A DNA stretch of 9,069 nt from a bacterium (GTDB lineage: Bacteria; Babelota; Babeliae; Babelales; Vermiphilaceae), in the NCBI GenBank assembly GCA_021827875.1, contig JAKAUA010000044.1:1-9069 (forward strand). The letters run 5' to 3'. Under the pieces are notes generated by a model that saw only the letters and a list, made by a program, of their open reading frames with translations, was not told where the DNA came from and made no database searches. The position numbers and the translations under genes are program-made. This document shows, one piece after another, positions 6,236-9,069 of this stretch (its first letter is position 1; every line of letters begins with the position of its first letter).

Positions 6236-7354
6236 ATGAAAAATACAACATTGTTATCCATAAGTTTGTTATTGTGCGGTTTTATGTTGCTGCCGGGCTG
6301 CGCGCTGCTTGACCGTCTTTTTGGCAATAAAACAGAACAAGGTTCTACTATTGATGAATTATCGGGAAGCAAGACTGAAGGTGTATCATGCCCACGCACC
6401 AGCACTGGCAGCGTACCAAAAGAAGAAGCTGAATTAACCGGTGATGTAGTGGCAACTATGGGCGGCAAAGCAATTTTGACCAGCCCTATGGTAGAGGCAG
6501 AGCTCAAGAAATTTCTTGAGCAAAATCCTCAAGTAAAACAATTTATGGCGGTGATTCCTGATTTTGAGAATAATTTTGTTGAAAATCTCATCAATCAAAA
6601 AATTACTGAGCGTTACATTGCTGATAATAAACTTGACCAGTCTGCAACATATCAGGCCGAGCTAGAAGCTATGATTAAAGAAGTTAAGCAGATGTTGAAT
6701 ATGCAAACATTCGTGCAACAATTCCCCGCGACTGCTTCTGACGCTGAAGTACGCAAATATTATGATGAGAACAAAAATGAAATCCCTGAATTGCTTGTTT
6801 CCTATGGTGGAACCGCTGCAATGGGTGTTTCTTTTGATTCTCAAGAGGCAGCACAAAAGTTCTTAGATTCTGTAAAGGCTGCTGAAGGCAAGTCTTTTGG
6901 CCAAGCTGCAAACGAAGCAGGGTTGAAAGGTAACTTCAGAGACTTTAAATTGGTTAACGCACATAGCGTAGCTATTGACCCTGCAGTACGTACCAAGATT
7001 TTAACTATGAAATCCTACCCATCATATGACATTGTGCAAGGTGGCGATAAGAGATATTGGGTTATTTTTGTAGCGTCTCATGAAGAGCCAAAATATAAGC
7101 CATTTGAAGAAATTAAAGATATGTTAAGACCGGTTATTGAGCGTGAAAAGCTGATCTTGCGCATCAAAGATGAATATAAGAAGCTTATGCAGCAATATGA
7201 TGTTAAAATCAACACAGAAAATGTAAACAAGAAGCAAAATGAGCAAAATAAAGTTGATATTATGCAGCAGTTTATGCAGCAGCAAAAACAAGAAGAAGCA
7301 GCAGCTCAAAAACCTAAAGCAACTAAACCGGCGAATCAGGCAAAGGTCGCTTAA
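6236..7354 (+). CDS. SurA/PrsA-like foldase lipoprotein (parvulin-type PPIase family)
   Basis: This 372-residue lipoprotein has a lipobox LPGC with Cys22 as the lipidation site, after a hydrophobic signal. I start at ATG 6236, placed six bases after AAAAAGGA; an earlier ATG at 6206 would put extra residues before the signal. A low-complexity linker (28-65) is followed by a SurA-N/trigger-type helical region (about 68-180: GDVVATMGGKAILTSPMVEAEL, then FVENLINQKITERYIADNKL and VRKYYDENKNEIP) and a parvulin-like segment (about 185-283) ending in KYKPFEEIKDMLRPVIEREK. The parvulin part is divergent; I cannot see the usual active-site pattern, so it may be a chaperone without isomerase activity. 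The tail (338-372) is Gln/Lys/Ala-rich. It likely helps fold envelope proteins on the outer face of a membrane. LspA in this window would process it. Confidence 0.8.
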   Translation: MKNTTLLSISLLLCGFMLLPGCALLDRLFGNKTEQGSTIDELSGSKTEGVSCPRTSTGSVPKEEAELTGDVVATMGGKAILTSPMVEAELKKFLEQNPQVKQFMAVIPDFENNFVENLINQKITERYIADNKLDQSATYQAELEAMIKEVKQMLNMQTFVQQFPATASDAEVRKYYDENKNEIPELLVSYGGTAAMGVSFDSQEAAQKFLDSVKAAEGKSFGQAANEAGLKGNFRDFKLVNAHSVAIDPAVRTKILTMKSYPSYDIVQGGDKRYWVIFVASHEEPKYKPFEEIKDMLRPVIEREKLILRIKDEYKKLMQQYDVKINTENVNKKQNEQNKVDIMQQFMQQQKQEEAAAQKPKATKPANQAKVA

Positions 7355-7404
7355 GGACATAGAGCTTGTGACGCTATGCCCCTCAAGGGTAGGGAATTAG
7401 CGCA
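7355..7404 (+). other. Intergenic segment with competing small stems
   Basis: After the lipoprotein stop, CATAG (7358-7362) can pair with CTATG (7374-7378), or CGCTA (7372-7376) with TAGCG (7398-7402) enclosing CCCT-CA-AGGG. The two outer stems share bases 7374-7376 and so exclude each other. No T-run follows, so neither is a standard terminator. The nonamer AAGGGTAGG at 7385-7393 recurs at 7451-7459. Confidence 0.3.
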
Positions 7405-7432
7405 TTGAGTGCTCCATTATTTATGGTATACT
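7405..7432 (+). promoter_or_regulatory. Sigma70-type promoter with extended -10 for the second SurA-like gene
   Basis: TTGAGT (7405-7410) and TATACT (7427-7432) are 16 bases apart, and TGG directly before the -10 gives the extended TGn motif. Transcription would start near 7439, at or just inside the strong hairpin at 7437-7465. Confidence 0.6.
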
Positions 7433-7436
7433 AACA

Positions 7437-7465
7437 GGGAAGTCTATCTTAAGGGTAGGCTTCCC
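7437..7465 (+). terminator. Strong hairpin followed by a T-rich run
   Basis: GGGAAG (7437-7442) pairs with CTTCCC (7460-7465), extended by a T-G pair and CTATC/GGTAG (7444-7448 with 7454-7458) around a TTAAG loop, twelve pairs in all. TTATTTATT follows. It could end transcription coming from the lipoprotein gene. Because the promoter at 7405-7432 would start at its foot, it could instead form a 5'-end stabilising stem or an attenuator for the next gene. Structure is seen; role is inferred. Confidence 0.6.
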
Positions 7466-7494
7466 TTATTTATTGCTATTTTTTGGAGTATATA

Positions 7495-8328
7495 ATGAAA
7501 AGAGTCATAGTCTTATTAGCCTTAGTTTCCGGCAGCCTTATGGCTCCAGAAATGATAATAATTGATCGCATAGAGGCTACAGTGATTGGGCCTGAGAGCA
7601 CCGATGTTATTACCCTATCAGATATAAAGCGTCCTGGCATTGACGGAAGAATGCGTCCATTGGATTCCCGAGTTGACGAGCGTAGAATGTACCAAGAAGC
7701 GTGCGCATCAAAATTAGTGGATAGCGATGGAGTAGATAAGGCTCTTAAAAATCTACAAAAAGATAATAATTTGTCAGTGGATGCCATGAACCAAGTATTC
7801 AGAGACGCCGGCTATTCCCCAGAAGAGGGACGCAAAGAGTTTGAAGTCATGACAGGAGTTAATAACCTCATGGGTATGAAAATGAGCGAGATAATAGTCC
7901 CTCATAAAGAAATTGTGGAGCATTACGATAAGAATCCCCAAATGTTAGAAGAATCTTATAATCTTCAAATTGCCCAACTTCCCCTCACTCAGGCACAATC
8001 TGCCACCGATTTAAAGCAGCAGCTTAAAGATCATAAAGTTAAGCCGCGTTGGAATGCACCTTATTGGACAGATCGCTCAGAAATGGATGAAAAAAGAGGA
8101 TTTATTTTTGATATGCCAAAAGGGCAGCTCTATATAGATAAGACTGACAATTCTTATGATTTAATTCGTCTGGTTGATAAAAAAGAGAGGCGTCCTAAGC
8201 CACTTGACGATAAGACGTATGGTGAGATTAGAATGCAATTGCATCAACAAAAACAGGGCGAAAAAATACAAACATTACGAGCAGATCTTGATGACAAATT
8301 TGCAGTAATTCGTTTTAACAATCAATAG
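7495..8328 (+). CDS. Exported SurA N-domain-like chaperone
   Basis: A 277-residue protein with a signal peptide (MKRV then hydrophobic 4-16, probable cut after SLMA at 14-17). The mature start, IIDRIEATVIGPESTDVITLSD (21-42), resembles the SurA opening in which a 'DRIvAvVn...vIt.sDl' strand pair precedes the helical N domain. Residues 76-147 carry the rest of that pattern: VDKALKNLQKDNNLS, a GYSPEEGRKEF block and IIVPHKEIVEHYDKNP. A shortened parvulin-like region follows (about 152-231), without recognisable active-site residues and smaller than a full rotamase domain. At 277 residues it is much shorter than E. coli SurA (428 including its signal). It probably binds unfolded envelope proteins. 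The start is fixed by GGAG six bases before ATG 7495; an earlier ATG at 7483 lies over that site. Its last 14 bases overlap sbcD tail-to-tail. Confidence 0.75.
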   Translation: MKRVIVLLALVSGSLMAPEMIIIDRIEATVIGPESTDVITLSDIKRPGIDGRMRPLDSRVDERRMYQEACASKLVDSDGVDKALKNLQKDNNLSVDAMNQVFRDAGYSPEEGRKEFEVMTGVNNLMGMKMSEIIVPHKEIVEHYDKNPQMLEESYNLQIAQLPLTQAQSATDLKQQLKDHKVKPRWNAPYWTDRSEMDEKRGFIFDMPKGQLYIDKTDNSYDLIRLVDKKERRPKPLDDKTYGEIRMQLHQQKQGEKIQTLRADLDDKFAVIRFNNQ

Positions 8329-9069
8329 GGTCTGTTGCTTGTTGTGCCTCTTGGCTGAGCAACAGCGTCTTTTCGATCAAAATATCTTTACGTTCTTTTA
8401 GCTCGGGCTTATTTTCAAAATAAGTGGTCACCATAGTCTCTAAATCCATATTTACCGACATAAGTGCCCGGCGTTCTCGTACGCTATAAGCACGTACCGG
8501 AATAATGCCCACAATATACCACGCAGTAGTACATGCTTTTTGCACTTCTTGCAGTGATACGGTGTCTTTAGTTTCTGATGGTACATGATACACAATTTTT
8601 ATTACCGCATCGGTAATATCATACTTTTTTATCTCGTTGATTACTTGTTCGGTCTGATTTTTTTCTGCGGTGAGCGTGAGCTCAATCTGTATAAAAGGAC
8701 GTGTCGGCACTTGTATAAATTCATGAGTAGCTTTGCCTTTTTCAGAGATAGAGACCACACAAAATCCCTTTTCTTCTTTACGTTCACCAAAATCAATACG
8801 TTCGATAGAACCGGAATATACTATGGCAGGATAGCCATTAGGATTTAAATTTTGGTAACGGTGCAGATGACCAAGCGCTACATAATCAAACGCAGGCAAG
8901 GCAAGTTGTGATGGGAGAAGCAATGGATCGGTCCCGTAAATGGCGCGCTTTTCTGAACCGGAAAAAATACCGGAACTTACCGTTAAATGTGCTGCCAACA
9001 CTGCGGGCATAGTCAGATCAATCTGCTCTGCAGCATGTTGAATGATCTTTGCAACAAGATCGGAAGAGC
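8315..9069 (-). CDS. sbcD: Exonuclease SbcD, partial (N-terminus off the right edge)
   Basis: SbcD is the Mre11-type nuclease subunit of SbcCD, which cleaves hairpins and DNA ends during repair. The window holds only the later part: the frame stays open from the right edge, so the ATG at 9010 is internal. Visible metallophosphoesterase features are AAHLTVSSGIFSGSE (motif IV His) and, further on, VALGHLHRYQ (motif V GHxH) followed by YSGSIERIDFGE, a strong SbcD signature. The rest is the C-terminal capping domain. The N-terminal motifs (DxHxG, GDxxD, GNHD) and any sbcC partner would lie beyond 9069. The final 13 bases read as codons but match sequencing adapter, so residues encoded by 9057-9069 should be ignored. 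The stop overlaps the 3' end of the neighbouring rightward gene by 14 bases. Confidence 0.9.
   Translation of the reverse strand, partial: SSDLVAKIIQHAAEQIDLTMPAVLAAHLTVSSGIFSGSEKRAIYGTDPLLLPSQLALPAFDYVALGHLHRYQNLNPNGYPAIVYSGSIERIDFGERKEEKGFCVVSISEKGKATHEFIQVPTRPFIQIELTLTAEKNQTEQVINEIKKYDITDAVIKIVYHVPSETKDTVSLQEVQKACTTAWYIVGIIPVRAYSVRERRALMSVNMDLETMVTTYFENKPELKERKDILIEKTLLLSQEAQQATDPIDC
9057..9069 (+). other. Sequencing-adapter remnant at the contig end
   Basis: The last 13 bases, AGATCGGAAGAGC, are identical to the start of the common Illumina TruSeq adapter and end exactly at the window edge. A 13-base exact match at the very end is most simply adapter read-through left in the assembly. 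It should not be read as part of sbcD. Confidence 0.85.

Noticed and set aside
8585..8848. 87-codon plus-strand frame
   Set aside because: It is antisense to the conserved SbcD frame, including the part next to the YSGSIERIDFGE motif, and is Phe/Tyr-rich as expected of a shadow.
1..9069. CRISPR array, toxin-antitoxin pair, defence cassette or transposase
   Set aside because: I found no regularly spaced repeats, no paired small toxin-antitoxin genes, and no transposase or integrase motifs on either strand.

Overview
The window is a compact, AT-rich, Gram-negative-type bacterial segment. It carries one-piece tmRNA, lipoprotein signal peptidase, a lipobox protein and periplasmic SurA-type chaperones, so the organism has a diderm-like secretion and envelope apparatus. 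The gene style (ATGA-overlapping genes, tail-to-tail overlaps, a poorly conserved secreted protein, a small GIY-YIG gene next to a structured repeat) fits a small-genome, possibly host-associated candidate-phylum lineage. Candidatus Dependentiae (TM6) is my best guess, but this is inference from style, not from any marker comparison.

Layout. Positions 1-128 hold nothing I can support. A good promoter (129-158) drives a complete tmRNA gene (189-557) with a readable tag frame (283-324, predicted AERTMSFGSVAMA). Directly at the tmRNA 3' end sits a composite stretch: a long hairpin that includes the CCA end (555-587), an interrupted palindrome (641-697), then a 79-residue GIY-YIG nuclease gene (738-977). 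A promoter at 1012-1040 then starts a tightly packed operon: pheT (PheRS beta subunit), lspA (signal peptidase II), pgpA (phosphatidylglycerophosphatase A) and comF (zinc-ribbon phosphoribosyltransferase). The first three are joined by ATGA overlaps and comF by a 17-base overlap.

ComF overlaps tail-to-tail with a leftward gene (5011-6057) for an exported protein of unknown function with two similar helical repeats and a Thr/Ser/Gln-rich tail. A divergent promoter region (about 6058-6235) separates it from a rightward gene for a SurA/PrsA-like lipoprotein (6236-7354). After an intergenic stretch with its own promoter and a strong hairpin comes a second SurA-like exported protein (7495-8328). 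This overlaps tail-to-tail with a leftward sbcD (DNA repair exonuclease) that runs off the right edge.

Working together: LspA would mature the lipoprotein encoded 2.4 kb downstream. The two SurA-like proteins are candidate envelope folding factors. The tmRNA handles ribosome rescue. The last 13 bases (9057-9069) are identical to the start of the common Illumina adapter, so the right edge is probably a contig end with adapter carry-over, not genome. I see no CRISPR array, transposase, tRNA other than the tmRNA tRNA-like domain, or rRNA. The most interesting unexplained structure is the tmRNA-adjacent hairpin/palindrome/GIY-YIG unit.
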